NCBI RefSeq assembly: GCF_008831285.2
Contig: NC_045143.1
Span: 19,247,655-19,307,654 of the forward strand
DNA length: 60,000 nucleotides
Direction of reading: 5' to 3'
Source: Nymphaea colorata
Taxonomy: Eukaryota; Streptophyta; Magnoliopsida; Nymphaeales; Nymphaeaceae
Translations under genes and position numbers: made by a program
Notes under the pieces: model-generated
Databases searched by the model: none
What the model was told of the DNA's origin: nothing
What the model saw: the letters and a program-made list of their open reading frames with translations, nothing else
Shown: piece after piece, positions 47,659 to 58,450 of the stretch
Position numbering within the stretch: the first letter of the stretch is position 1
Layout: every line of letters begins with the position of its first letter

Positions 47659-50600
47659 AGGTCGTTTGATGGCTCACGCAGAATAGAACACAGAACACGC
47701 ACAATATGACAGGTATGTCCTGTCTAATCGATTTTTTCATCAAACGCTGCACTGCCTAGTAGGTAGAGAACAAACAACTAAACAAGAGCATAAATACTTT
47801 TTTTTTGTTCCATTTGGTGAGCTCGAAACAGACAAGACAAAACTTTTCTCTCCCGACCCCGATGACCATGAGCCCCGACCCGACGCCATCTCCTTCTCTT
47901 CCACCTCCGCCCCATCTTTGCTGCCTTTCTCTTCGCCTCCGCCCCCAGCTGCTTTTCTCCTCCATCTCCGCCCTCGTCTCCGCCTCCGAGCTGCTTCCCT
48001 ATCCCTTCCTGTTTCTCTCCTTCTCCTCCGTCGCCCCAGCTGCCCTAGCCCTTCATGTTTCTATCCTTCTCCTCCGTCGCCCCAACTGCCCTAGCTCTGT
48101 CTCCACTGGAGGGTGACCACCGCAGCATCGCTTGCAACTTCTTAGCGGGCGTCCTCGAGCAGCTCCTCAGCAGGGCGTCTTCCAGCGGCTTTCAACAAGG
48201 CAGGGTGACCATATGCATTCTAGGTACTGGCCTATTCCCATCTCTCTCTCTCAATCTCTCTTTTTCCTCTCTATATTCTTCGATTATATTCTAAAGCACC
48301 TTCTGCAGTTGTTGCAAATGGCAACGATTGAGTTATTGGATTTGGGCTTTTTACTACTTAATGGAAGATGCTCCCAAAATATTTGTGGAAAAGTCTTGTA
48401 TCGTGATCAACGCAGTGTCATCCTAAACCATCTTCACAATTAAAGAGTTGTTTCTAAGAACCCCCAGGTATCACGAAAATCTGGTTCAAAGACAATCATG
48501 CTAAGTCAGGATCTGAGGTCCTGACTGAAGGTATCATAACTAACCGAATTAGGTAGTGGATTAAGTTAACCTGTGGAATGATCAGTCAACATATATAGCT
48601 CGGTAATGGAGTAAACTCCCCCTAGTCCATCACTTTTTTGCTCTTAAATGGGCATGAATTCAGTGCCTTGTCTTTATTGGAATGTTTTGGACATCAGAAT
48701 TTGCTCTATACCTATGTTAATCTGCTTGTCAAAAACATGTAATAGAATCGCAAGTGTACACAGGAACCAACATTAATTGCATTTCACTTTTAGTTCAAGA
48801 ATAATTTCCCCGTTCATAATGTTCTTATGTTAGTCATTATTCTAATGGGTGATTTGTCACTTCCTGTAGTAGCACAAAGATGCTTGTGCATGTATGCATA
48901 CACTTCCTACATGTTCTACACATCTAGCATGCTCATCTTTGATCATTTGGCATACGGTTGAACTTTCATACTTCATAATTCTTCATCTGGATTCAATCCA
49001 ATTAAGAAACAAGGGTAGACTCAGAGGTTTTCAAGCCCACATGGATTCCCTCTTAGGTGCTTCACCATATGCATGGCTAGTTGATCCATAGTTAGCAAAG
49101 GGGAAGAGCTCCGCGTGTACCAAAGGCTTGCTACCCATGTCTTCCAAAATTAATGGCAGTGAGATCGACTCCTGCTGCATCTGAATGCACAGTATCTATG
49201 CTTGTGCAACTGCTAGTTGCATGCCAAGCCTAATTCTCATACTTTTGTTGTTCTAGTTGAAGGAATGCATAGATTCTATACTTTTCAGACTCCAAAAGAT
49301 GGTCTAGATAACTTATCATCTGCTTTTAATTAGCATGTTCAGCTGTACAGATTCCTGTCTATCTTACACATAACTATAATATGAAGCTGATTTTCTCCGT
49401 CCACAGGTCTTTGTTCCAAGGTTAAAGATGAAGGCCGTTTGGTGGCGTCTGCATATACATGACTGTCTCACCCAATATTTTGTCTGTTGCACTCTTTTGT
49501 CTTCTACACCCAAGGGCTATTGGTAGATGTCCATCTCAAATTGTTGCATCTATAAAGCATTGTGCCTGTAATGTTGATCATGCAACTTCCTTCTTTGCCT
49601 TTAGTAGATTACTTGTTTTGGCAAAGAAATCTGGTGATTCTTGTCTCCACACACATGCATGTGTCATGTTTGTCTCTGTGTGTAATTGATCAAAGAATGT
49701 CTTTGCGGTTGTCTTCTTTGTGCAGATCACTGCATAGGTTCCTGCCCTCTGAGTTCACACCTTCCTGCTTCACTAATTAGTCACTTTTCTGCTGCTGCTG
49801 AACTCCAACTCTAATAGTAGTTATATCAAGGTCTCTCCCTCTCTTCCCCTTTTTGTGTCTGTTCTCTAGTTCCATGGAATATGAACCCTGGGCCGTCCAC
49901 TGCCAAGGACATATCTAAACCTTGAGGAATGTCATCTCATGAAGAGTCCAGGTCTGAAAGAACGTTTCAATGTTGCAGAGGGGTGGGTGTGTGGAGTTAT
50001 GGACGGTCATGATTAAGGTCAATGAAGCCAGTGTCTTTGCTGAGGTCCAGAAAGCAGAACTAATAAAGACATCCCCAATACTAGATCCTCGAAATAAGAG
50101 GGTTTAGGATTTGATGAACATGTTAAAGGAAGATCAAGGCTGTCTTGGCGATGCACTCATATAATTCGGGAAACTTATTCTAAACTTGTAAATGCCTTTC
50201 AAATTGAGGGAGCATCTGGCATTTTATAAATGCTTTCACGCCCTATTGTGGTGGTGAATCATTTAATATTCTTGTGACTTGCTCTTGCATCTATTAAGTT
50301 ATGTTTCACTTTGTCTAGTTTTAGCCTTTAATTATGAATTTTAAATACAATTTTAATAATTGACACTTCTCCTTGCATGTGGTAGAAATGACTGCGTTGG
50401 TAACCTAGGTTTAGCTTACATTTATTTTCTAGCAATAGTACAAAAATCAGGTGTAATTGTAACACAATAAAAAACAGGTGTATTTCTTAGAAAAACCATC
50501 AATTGCTTGTAGAAATAAGGTCACTTGTAAACAATACAAAAATTTGCACTACTTGATTTCTCGTATGGAGCATAACATAACGCCCAATTAATTATGAATT

Positions 50601-50898
50601 GTGTTTTTACAATAGGTAAACTCAGAAGTTCAAAAGGTAAAAAAAACAGGTTGGTTTTTCATAAGATTTTTTAAATTTTTAGATCATTCAGGATAAAAAC
50701 AAATGTCAGACAGAACGGACAAAACAGACAGAATTGACATATGCAAAACAAACGTTGGACACGAAGAACATAATGTTCTGTTCTTAAAATCATCAAACGG
50801 TGGACAAAGAATATCATTGTCTACGAGAACATGGCAGTAGTGTAATGGACTGGACGTCCTGTCTGGCCTGTCTCAGTGGACAACAATCAAACGACATC
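47659..50898. mobile_element. PIF/Harbinger-like element III
   Basis: 3240 bp, adjoining element II with a single shared TTA (47656-47658) and closed by TTA at 50899-50901. The left end is AGGTCGTTTGATGG and the right end, read inward, GATGTCGTTTGATTG. The right-hand 200 bp matches the right end of element II over 'ACCGTTTGATGATTTTAAG', 'AACAGAACATTATGTT', 'CGTTTGTTTTGCATATGTC' and further motifs, so they are one family. No transposase is seen. The interior has a GC-rich CT block (47860-48200) similar in style to the 5' part of element II, then intron-like sequence with possible exons, none identified. Confidence 0.85.
48100..48226 (+). other. Possible captured exon in element III, unrecognised
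   Basis: The plus-strand frame reads 'EGDHRSIACNFLAGVLEQLL' and 'SRASSSGFQQGRVTICI', followed by TTCTAG|GTACTG, a possible donor. GC content is higher than the surroundings. No family is recognised. A second candidate with an acceptor-like 'ttgcag' lies at about 49977-50095, with text 'MIKVNEASVFAEVQKAELIK'. Confidence 0.3.
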
Positions 50899-51075
50899 TT
50901 AAAATCTTAAAATGGTGAACTGCAAGGGCGTATTCGCCACGATGAGGATGACGTTGGAAGAAATACAAACGCCGACCCCAATAGACAACAATCAAACGAC
51001 ATCTTAAAATGGTGAACTGCAAGGGCGTATCCGCCACGATGAGGATGACGTTGGAAGAAATGCAAACGCCGACCA
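50882..51075. repeat. 105-bp tandem duplication spanning a transposon end
   Basis: Copy 1 starts at 50881/50882 and copy 2 at 50986/50987. The unit holds the last bases of element III (CAATCAAACGAC), its TTA and about 80 bp of flank ('ggtgaactgcaagggcgtat' to 'gcaaacgccgacc'). Copy 1 has an extra 8-bp 'cttaaaat'. Near-identity of the copies shows a recent event after the insertion. Confidence 0.85.
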
Positions 51076-52050
51076 CCATGATGTGAAGTTTTCTCTCTTT
51101 TTTTTCAGGTGAGCGGGGCCAGCGGGGCCATTGCTTCCTAGTAAAGGTTATGTGCACAGTTATGTGTGTGCATGCAGGTTAGGTGCGCAATAAAATAAGG
51201 GGATGTTTTTGTTATTTAAAAAAAAAACATCTCTTTTGTAGTCATTTCACTTTTTTATTTTCATTTTTATTTTACTAAAAAAGTTGTCATTTTCTGTGTG
51301 AAGGCGCTTTGTCATTAACCATATTGGTGCATGAAATTTAGTGCATGTATATAACCAGCTTTCATTGGTGCATGAAAAGGGTTTTTTACATTTTTTTTAT
51401 GTTTTTTTCATTTTTAAATGGTGTTTTTTAGTTTTAAATGGCTAATTTGTTTATGAATTTTTTTCCAATTTTTTTAAGAAAAAAATGCGTTTTCTTGTTG
51501 ACTAGGGTTAAAGGGACTACATAGTTCTAAATTTTTTGCACGTTATGCTTACCGCGTACGCAGGTTCCGATTATGGGGACTTTGAATGCTGGTGTCTATT
51601 TGCTTGACCAATTAATAGACTGTAACGACTTCATGGGCGCCGGGGTCGGACTGATTGAAACACAGAGGAGCATGGAAGGAAATTGACGGGCGATAATAGG
51701 GGCCGGAGGGATCTCCACCACATGCTTGATTCATTCTCTCTGTCACATTTATATAAAAATTTTGTGGGTGACGGATCAGGATGTTTAGTGGGAGAAGATG
51801 CGAAGGCGTGGTTTCCTGCTGGTTAGTGGAGCTTGGTAAGGTAGAATCTTCATACTGAAAAACATAAAAGCATGTGTCTAGTATCATTGCATACTTGATA
51901 TTATTGAGAAGCTTAAATGCCATTCTATCTAATTCACTCGAAACCATAGTACCCATTTTGTAGATGCGAAGATATATATGTATACAGGATGCTCTTCTTT
52001 CCACCAAAACCATCCATGCGATAAAACTGAACCATCTCCAAAGATGTCAC
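51076..52050. other. Downstream region of the receptor kinase; no gene
   Basis: No gene is supported. It is T-rich at 51180-51480. The minus-strand open frame at 51612-52013 begins 38 bases after the receptor-kinase stop, has no recognisable domain and is probably 3' UTR or flank. No clear AATAAA was found for the kinase on the minus strand. Confidence 0.5.
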
Positions 52051-54453
52051 TTAATTAGGTGCAGAAGCGGAGGGGTAAGGGGGCACCTCAACCTCAACTG
52101 CATCTTCTAGCATCTGCTCCACTTTCTTCATCGTGGGTCTCAGTGAGGGATCATCCTGAGTGCACCACAATGCTACCATCACCATCTTCTCCACCCTTGT
52201 CATATCATCCAGAGCTGCTTCGTCATTCTCCACCAACCTGTCCAATCGGTGCTCGATGAAGCAGTCGTTTGCCCAGTAGACCAGTATTGCAGACTCTTCA
52301 TCCTTCTTCTTCAGTTCCACGTTTTTCCTGCAGCATATGATCTCCAACAGTATAACTCCAAAGCTATACACATCGACCTTTGCGGTTATCGCTGTCTTTC
52401 TGAACCACTCGGAAGCCATGTAACCTTTCGTTCCCCTGATGTTTGTGTGTGTATGGGACTGATCACTCATCAGAAGCTTGGCCAGACCAAAATCAGAAAT
52501 CTTAGGCTCAAAACTGTGGTTGAGAAGTATGTTCTCGGGCTTGATGTCACAGTGTATGATCTGATTGCTGCATTCTTCATGGAGGTAGGTGAGCCCCCTC
52601 GCCACACCAAAGATAATCTGCACCCTTTGCTCCCAGCTGGGTCTTCTGCTCCCCAGAAGGAAGCTCGAGAGTGAGCCATTCTCCAAGAATTCATAAACCA
52701 GCATTCTTTGTGAGCCTTCATCACAGTAACCAAGCAACTGGACGAGGTTCTTGTGATGGGTCCTCCCGATCACGCTTACCTCTGTCATGAATTCCTTTTC
52801 TCCGTCTTCCATCAGTTTATCCAGTTGCTTTACAGCCACCGGCTTCTGACCGTCCAACCGGGAAAGAATTCCTTTATAAACAGTTCCGAAAGATCCCCTC
52901 CCAAGTTGTTCCTTGAATCCACAGGTAGCATCCTCCAATTCCCTGTAAGTAAATCTCCGAAGGTTCATAACCGGGTCACTCTGTCCTGGCTCGGTCCTCC
53001 CCAATTTCGTCCGACGGCGCCGGAGAAGGGCGAGAAGGACAACGCAGAAGAGATTCAGGAGTGCTGATCCACCAAGTATAAAGAACAATAGGATAATGAG
53101 AGGCGACAGATTCATGGCATCCTTCTTGCACTTTGTCTCTCCCATATTTTTGTTGTTTGGCAGTGGCGTCATTGAAGTGTTTTCTTTTGGCATCTTGATC
53201 AGAACTTTTGAACCCAACGCGAGGTCGATCCTACCATTGTACAGTGGGATCTTCTTTTTCCAGCAGGTGTTGCTCATGTAAATCGCCACAGTGCACAGAC
53301 AGTCCGAGAGGCATGCCTCCCGGCACTTGCTCTCCTCCACATTGTTCATCTGCAAGAAGTCTCCCTTGGGCCAATCAAGGTTTTCTAGCGTCTCGAAGAC
53401 GTAATCGTTGGTGGTAAGGCCAGGACATTCCTGCACCGGGAAATTCTGCCGACAACCCATGAATCTGTTGCTTGGGTTTACATAATTGAACCCCTTGGGA
53501 CACAGGCAATCTGCCTGCCCGTCATTTTTCAAGAAGCAGTATCCGTTCAACCCGCAGATTCCTGGAACAAAGCATGGATTAGCCTGAGTGCTCCAAACAG
53601 TCCCCCAGGACTGTGCTAAGTTGCCATCGTCGTTCTTCGGGTAACTGTACTGCCGGAAGACTCCATCGTAACCAACTTTAGCTCTTTGGTAGAAACCCTT
53701 TGCCGGCGTGGGAATCCGGTCGGGGGGCGTCAAGTTCACCCTTGTGCCATTCGGTCTCGATATGTAAATAACGCCAGTGGTAGCGAACATCAACCGGCCA
53801 GGAGTGCCCTCTGTGTTCGACGAATACGCTTCATTGCTGACGTCCGTTGGGCTGTCAGACCATGAAATCACGAGGTTCCCATCACTCTGCATCTTGAGGA
53901 AGTACCTTCCGGTGGAGATGTCGGTCCCTGATGCTGCTGCATATAGCACGGATTCTGGATCAAGAGATTGTTCGGGCAAGATGGTATCTGTTGGATGCTC
54001 GAAGCTCTGCCATTTGATATCCCCAGACCGGCTCTGCAGGATGAAATTGCCATTATCAAGCATGGCAGCAGAACCAACATCACCATCCGAACTATTTGCA
54101 ATTGTCATGAGCACTACTTTATTCTCATCCTTGAGCAGAAGCCTCCCATCAGTTGTGAGCTCCACAGTCGAGCCGCTAGGAGCCGGACTGTCTCTGTTTG
54201 CGGTCCAAACCAGAGGCTTCCCCGAGACCTTTTCGAACCAGATTCCAACGTAGAGGCTGCCATCAAAGGTTGAGAAACCGAACGAGAACTCGCCGGAGGG
54301 AGAAGTCCAGAAGGATTGCTTGCCGATAGATGAAAGAAAAGAGCCGAGGGTTATGTTATTGTAAGGCTGAGACTGAGCCTGGGCTTGAGGAAACAACGAT
54401 ATTCGTATCATAAGGAAAAACAGACAAAGCAAGGACATGAAAACCTCCATCAC
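52051..54453 (-). CDS. G-type lectin S-receptor-like Ser/Thr kinase (LECRK type), 800 aa, single exon
   Basis: A plasma-membrane receptor kinase of the SD-2b/LECRK group, a family often linked to defence and stress sensing; the ligand is unknown. Residues 1-27 form a signal peptide. The B-lectin domain is at about 30-155, an EGF-like region at 294-321 and a PAN/apple-like Cys cluster at about 343-400, with sequons at N33, N120, N235 and N425. A membrane helix lies at about 449-477, followed by RRRR. The kinase domain (about 512-785) has G518/G520/G523, K542, E558, gatekeeper Y587, HCD catalytic loop with D636 and N641, and DFG at 654-656, so catalytic residues are intact. It is a non-RD kinase (HCD, usual for this group). 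Oddly, the APE motif reads ASE (680-682). Lacking introns and of usual family length, it is very probably functional. The start is the first Met of MMEV, since it gives the signal peptide. Confidence 0.95.
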   Translation of the reverse strand: MMEVFMSLLCLFFLMIRISLFPQAQAQSQPYNNITLGSFLSSIGKQSFWTSPSGEFSFGFSTFDGSLYVGIWFEKVSGKPLVWTANRDSPAPSGSTVELTTDGRLLLKDENKVVLMTIANSSDGDVGSAAMLDNGNFILQSRSGDIKWQSFEHPTDTILPEQSLDPESVLYAAASGTDISTGRYFLKMQSDGNLVISWSDSPTDVSNEAYSSNTEGTPGRLMFATTGVIYISRPNGTRVNLTPPDRIPTPAKGFYQRAKVGYDGVFRQYSYPKNDDGNLAQSWGTVWSTQANPCFVPGICGLNGYCFLKNDGQADCLCPKGFNYVNPSNRFMGCRQNFPVQECPGLTTNDYVFETLENLDWPKGDFLQMNNVEESKCREACLSDCLCTVAIYMSNTCWKKKIPLYNGRIDLALGSKVLIKMPKENTSMTPLPNNKNMGETKCKKDAMNLSPLIILLFFILGGSALLNLFCVVLLALLRRRRTKLGRTEPGQSDPVMNLRRFTYRELEDATCGFKEQLGRGSFGTVYKGILSRLDGQKPVAVKQLDKLMEDGEKEFMTEVSVIGRTHHKNLVQLLGYCDEGSQRMLVYEFLENGSLSSFLLGSRRPSWEQRVQIIFGVARGLTYLHEECSNQIIHCDIKPENILLNHSFEPKISDFGLAKLLMSDQSHTHTNIRGTKGYMASEWFRKTAITAKVDVYSFGVILLEIICCRKNVELKKKDEESAILVYWANDCFIEHRLDRLVENDEAALDDMTRVEKMVMVALWCTQDDPSLRPTMKKVEQMLEDAVEVEVPPYPSASAPN

Positions 54454-54560
54454 CGCAAACTGATTGAGACTTTCTCTCTCTTGGAGAGTGCAGGTGAAAG
54501 GTGGAGAAGGGCAGAGGTGAGCACATAAAGGGCATGAGCCATGACGTTGTGGACTTCCAA

Positions 54561-54585
54561 GTCAATGGAATAACAAGTCTGTCAA
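54561..54585 (-). promoter_or_regulatory. Two W-box cores upstream of the receptor kinase
   Basis: Minus-strand TTGAC occurs at 54561-54565 (as TTGACT) and 54581-54585, about 110 and 130 bp before the ATG. TTGAC is the WRKY-factor core, common in defence gene promoters, but five bases occur often by chance. A weak TATA-like CCCTTTATG lies at about 54522-54530. Confidence 0.3.
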
Positions 54586-54731
54586 CAACTCCGGCAGAGC
54601 TGTTTTGAATCCCCATGTCGACAAACTCTTTGTTTAGAAGACTTTAAGGACGTGTTGAAGACGGCATTTCGAAATACCAAAAACAGGTCATATAAATTTT
54701 TTTAGCTTAATCCTTCTTTAAAAAATTTATT

Positions 54732-54752
54732 AAAAAAAAAAAAAAAAAAAAA
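54732..54752. repeat. Poly(A) tract
   Basis: 21 consecutive A on the plus strand, about 280 bp upstream of the receptor-kinase start. No retroposed sequence was recognised next to it. Confidence 0.85.
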
Positions 54753-54974
54753 CTTAATCCCTAAATTTCCATCCTGATCCGCGTGGGCGTTTTACCATTC
54801 TCAAGTGTTGGTCAAGATAATTAAATGATATCTTTCATTGTCCCCTTCATGCGCCGGATATTTCCACGCATAAATTAATATGATAAACCTGTTAAGTTCC
54901 AAATTAGTGAAGAGATGTAGTAGCAGAACAGGGGATTCAAGTGGTTACGGGCCTCTACTAGTTATTAACACTTT

Positions 54975-55330
54975 CCGACCATTTCTTTTCCCACACATTT
55001 AAACCAGTTTTTACATGTACTTGTCAAAATTCCTCATCAGAGATGCAGAGGCGTAGATATGCCCCACAAAAACTATTATAAAACCTTATTTTTAGTGATT
55101 AAATTTGCATGAATTTGGGCCTAATTATGTAGGTCAGCCCCCACGAGATTTGAGTCAAAGGCCAATTGAAAATTTGTTAACGGGCCACAAGCTACTTTTG
55201 AACCCATTCTTGGTAGTGACTGAATTAAGCCAACTCAAATGTTAGAGTGGATTATGATACATAATCGTGACCCGATGATTTGAATGTCAATAATTCTGAT
55301 TTAGATCCAACATCCGGCGAAACTGTTTGA
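54975..55330. repeat. Receptor-kinase flank segment, copy 4 (next to the intact gene)
   Basis: Lies about 0.5 kb upstream of the kinase start. 'Cccacacatttaaaccagtt' and 'gtcaaaattcctc' match 1865-1910 and about 18270. 'Caactcaaatgttagagtgg' matches 'caactcgaaggttagagtgg' near 121 and, more weakly, 2115. It is the anchor that ties the dispersed copies to this gene. Confidence 0.6.
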
Positions 55331-56519
55331 CTAGATATCTGATATGGAAATAAAATTTGATATCTGATTTCTTGTCAGAGTAATTTGGATTTAAGAAAAG
55401 ACACGATCTGTACGGATCCAGATTTAAGTAAATTTCCAATTGGATTTGCATTCAGATTGATCATAATCGGATTTTTAGACATAAGTTAGAATAGATATTC
55501 TACGTCCAATGTCCAAACATTTGGAAAGTGATATATTAGCAAATTGCAATGCGATTTAGATTGCATTTAAAAGTCGGATTCATATTGGAATGTTAATCTA
55601 AAAGTTGGATTCGAATTTGTGAATTCAAAACCCTGCTACTATGGAAGAGGGCGTTAAAAAAAGAAAAAGAAAAAAATCATATTAACTCAACGATAATATG
55701 GTATTCGTCGCCAAGTCTTCTCAAAAACAAATCTGCCCTGGGGCGTGGGTCTGAACGACGCCTCATGCTTCTGGCAGAGGCATGTGCATCATTGGCTTTG
55801 GCTTTGGGTCTGTGAGGGGCAGTGAAGAGAGTATATCAAAAATGGTCTCTCCTTGCGTTTACAAATGCCGGGGCATTGGGACAGTAGAAAGGCAATTCCT
55901 ATTGCTAACTTTTTAGTAAATGCCGGCCACAGTCTATTTCACAACCGCATTCCTCATATGAGTATGTCCACATATATACAAATATTTTGTTGCAGCTTAT
56001 ATATATTAATTTCAAATAAGAATACAGAAAAAAAATGTCAAATTCAAATTTTAGCAGTAATTACACAAAAATTATACATCAAAAAATTACATTACACAAA
56101 AATTGAACGTTTTCAGGCAATTGAAACAAAAAATCATATATATAAGAACTTCAATCACTCTTAAACTGTTCGCTTGACAGAAAATCAATTCTTTCTTTAT
56201 GTTCGTCTAATTACGAAAATACAACGAATAAGTAGCTTTTGAATTCGGAGCTACTGATAACATCCTCACCACCAGCTAGTGAAGTTGATTCCTTTGGCAC
56301 ACAAATAGTTCTCCATAAAGCAAAATTCAAGTTGTCTGCCACTGATGGCCTCTCACAGGTACTCATGAATGTTGGGTTTTGTTTTTCCACAGCAGATTTA
56401 GACTATGGCAAATAACAAGACTTCAAAGTTCAAGCAATGCTCAAATGTGCCTGGAGAGTCCAGACTGGAAAGAGAAATGAACGACAAAAAATTTGAGACC
56501 GTATCTTTCATAAATACAT
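55331..56519. other. Gene-free interval
   Basis: No gene is supported. AT-rich; a 103-codon plus frame at 55853-56164 is Lys/Ile/Asn-rich and unrecognised. Confidence 0.5.
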
Positions 56520-56599
56520 AGATTAGATTAAGCCTTCTTGGCTGCTTCTCTTTTTTCTCTTCTTTGATCTCATACCCTTTTCAGTCTGTCTGTTGAATA

Positions 56600-57159
56600 A
56601 ATTCTTCCAGGGTCGAGGGCAGTCTTGGTGAAGCAGAAAGAAAATGAGGGTGAGGAGGAAGGGGAGGAGAAAGAGATCGAAATATGTGAAATCTACATGA
56701 TGAGCACTTTGAGAATAACTGCGGTTCTTTGTACATGAGGTGTTTGCTAGAAAGAACTCTCTCTCTCTCTCTTTGCGATGAATTAGAAGGGACTCTCTTT
56801 CAAAAGTAAGGAATCGAAAGAGTGTGGCTGACAACCACTGTTGAAGTGAAGGCAGCGGAAGATCGTCCACACCCAAGTGCTGCAGCCATGAATGGTCACC
56901 TCTGTAGAAAGCAGCAAGACAAGAAAAGGAGAAGAAGAAGAATTTGATTAAGGGGTTTCCTTCTAAGGGGCTCCTCACGCATAATCTGCTAGAGATCTTT
57001 TAACACGACCTTAGGTTTTCCCCAAATCCCAACTGTGGTTAGTGTGAGAGATTTTAGGAAGGGCTTTACCTTTATCTCGAGCGAGATTATTGGGTTGATC
57101 TCGTAACTGCCTTGCAGTTATAAGATATTCGGATAGGGCTCAATGGCCACTATCCAACA
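56600..57159 (-). repeat. 3' LTR of copia 2 (left edge uncertain)
   Basis: On the minus strand it begins TGTTGGATAGTGGCCA directly after CAAGTGAGAGA, the usual copia purine tract plus TG start. The other end could not be fixed without the partner LTR. A minus frame at 56523-56978 lies within it and has no recognised domain. Confidence 0.5.
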
Positions 57160-57349
57160 TCTCTCACTTGGCCATGAGACTGCCAGTTTGCTTCCACTAT
57201 ATGTGGGTTTTCTTTATTTAATTTGTTACATGGTTTTTCATACTTGGCTTATCCAACGCAACCTAGACATTTTTCAAGGTTTACAACGAGGTTTTCCATT
57301 CACTGGTTTTTCCTTCGCAACCTTTTAAGTATATCTCAGCCCCATATGT

Positions 57350-57820
57350 GCTACATGTTTTGAAAACAAGTCTTCAGATACTCACTTGGTTAAGGGATCC
57401 GCCACCATATCATTGGTAGGCAAATAATCAACCGAGATTTCATTTTTCTCAATCATTTCATGAACGTAATGGTATTTCACTATTATATGTTTACTCTTTG
57501 AGCTAACAGCTCCATTTCATAAGCGATATTGCTGCCTGATTGTCACAGTACAGTTGAACCGGTTCGTGATCAAGATCTAATTTCAAGTCTTTCAAGAATC
57601 GATTTATCTAGACAGCAAATGTTGTTGCAATGTTACATGCTACATACTCTGCTTCCTGAGTGTGTTGAGCAACACATCCTTGTTTCTTACAGGACCAGGC
57701 TATCGCCCCTCCTCCAAAGAGGAATACATAACTAGAAGTAGGCTTACTATCATCTTTGCAACCTGCAAAATCTGCATCGGAATAGCCAACTAAAGTTAGC
57801 TCATCTGTTTGATAGGACAA
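57350..57820 (-). pseudogene. Copia 2 RNase H
   Basis: Reads 'LTLVGYSDADFAGCKDDSKP', 'TSSYVFLFGGGAIAWSCKKQ', 'EAEYVACNIA', then, after a break, 'HIIVKYHYVHEMIEKNEISV' and 'DYLPTNDMVADPLTK'. These are the standard copia RNase H motifs (G..DADFAG, SW.SKKQ, S..EAEY, the H-IKYHY... and DMADPLTK end). Typical Ser residues in 'WSSKKQ' and 'LSTQEAEY' are changed and a frameshift near 57608 breaks it. Confidence 0.85.
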
Positions 57821-57871
57821 TTTCAGTCCTTTTGTTCCTTTAATGTACCGAAAAATCCTTTTGACTGCTTG

Positions 57872-58450
57872 TCAATGAGGCCATCCATGATTACTTTGAT
57901 AACGACTTATCAAATTGATAGGAAAACTTATGTCTGGTCTGGTACACAACATTAAATACATCAGACTGCCAACTGCCTGTGCATATGAAACATTTAACAT
58001 TTGTTGTCCTTCACCAAGACAATCACTCATGCTTAAGTTTGCTCCTTTAACTATAGGAGTCCCAATAGGTTTGCAGTCTAACATACGAAATTTTTTCAAT
58101 ATATAATCAATATATCGTTCTTGGCTTAGACTTAGGATTCTTGAGTTTCTATCTCAAGTGATTTTAATTCCTAATATGTAGGATGCTTCACCCAAGTCCT
58201 TAATTGCTTTGTGAAAAGCAAAATACCACTGTCTAGGGGATTGTTTTAGTCCATACAACGATTTATTCAACTTGTACACTTTGTCTTCTTTTTCCTTGAT
58301 GACATATTCCTGTGGTTGAGTCATATATATAGTTTTCTTCAACTCACCATTCAGAAAAGCAGTCTTTACATCCATCTGACAAATATCTAAGTCATAGAAT
58401 GCCGCGATAGCCAAAATTATTCTGATTGATGCAAACTTTGCAACCGGCAA
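57872..58450 (-). pseudogene. Copia 2 reverse transcriptase, catalytic motif deleted
   Basis: The N-terminal piece reads 'DICQMDVKTAFLNGELKKTI', 'YMTQPQEYV', 'VYKLNKSLYGLKQSPRQWYF' and 'AFHKAI', then jumps directly to 'KDLGEASYILGIKIT' at about 58203. In complete elements roughly 70 residues lie between these, including the YVDD active site. The later piece (57872-58099) has 'KKFRMLDCKPIGTPIVKGAN', 'YAQAVGSLMYLMLCTRPDIS' and 'FPINLISRY'. A stop lies between the two pieces. The deletion is in frame, so the join is seamless. Confidence 0.85.

Noticed and set aside
51612-52013. 133-codon minus-strand frame just downstream of the receptor kinase
   Set aside because: No recognisable domain, unusual composition and a position consistent with 3' UTR; not reported as a gene.
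52059-54273. Several plus-strand open frames of 60 to 158 codons
   Set aside because: Antisense shadows of the receptor-kinase coding sequence, which has full domain support on the minus strand.
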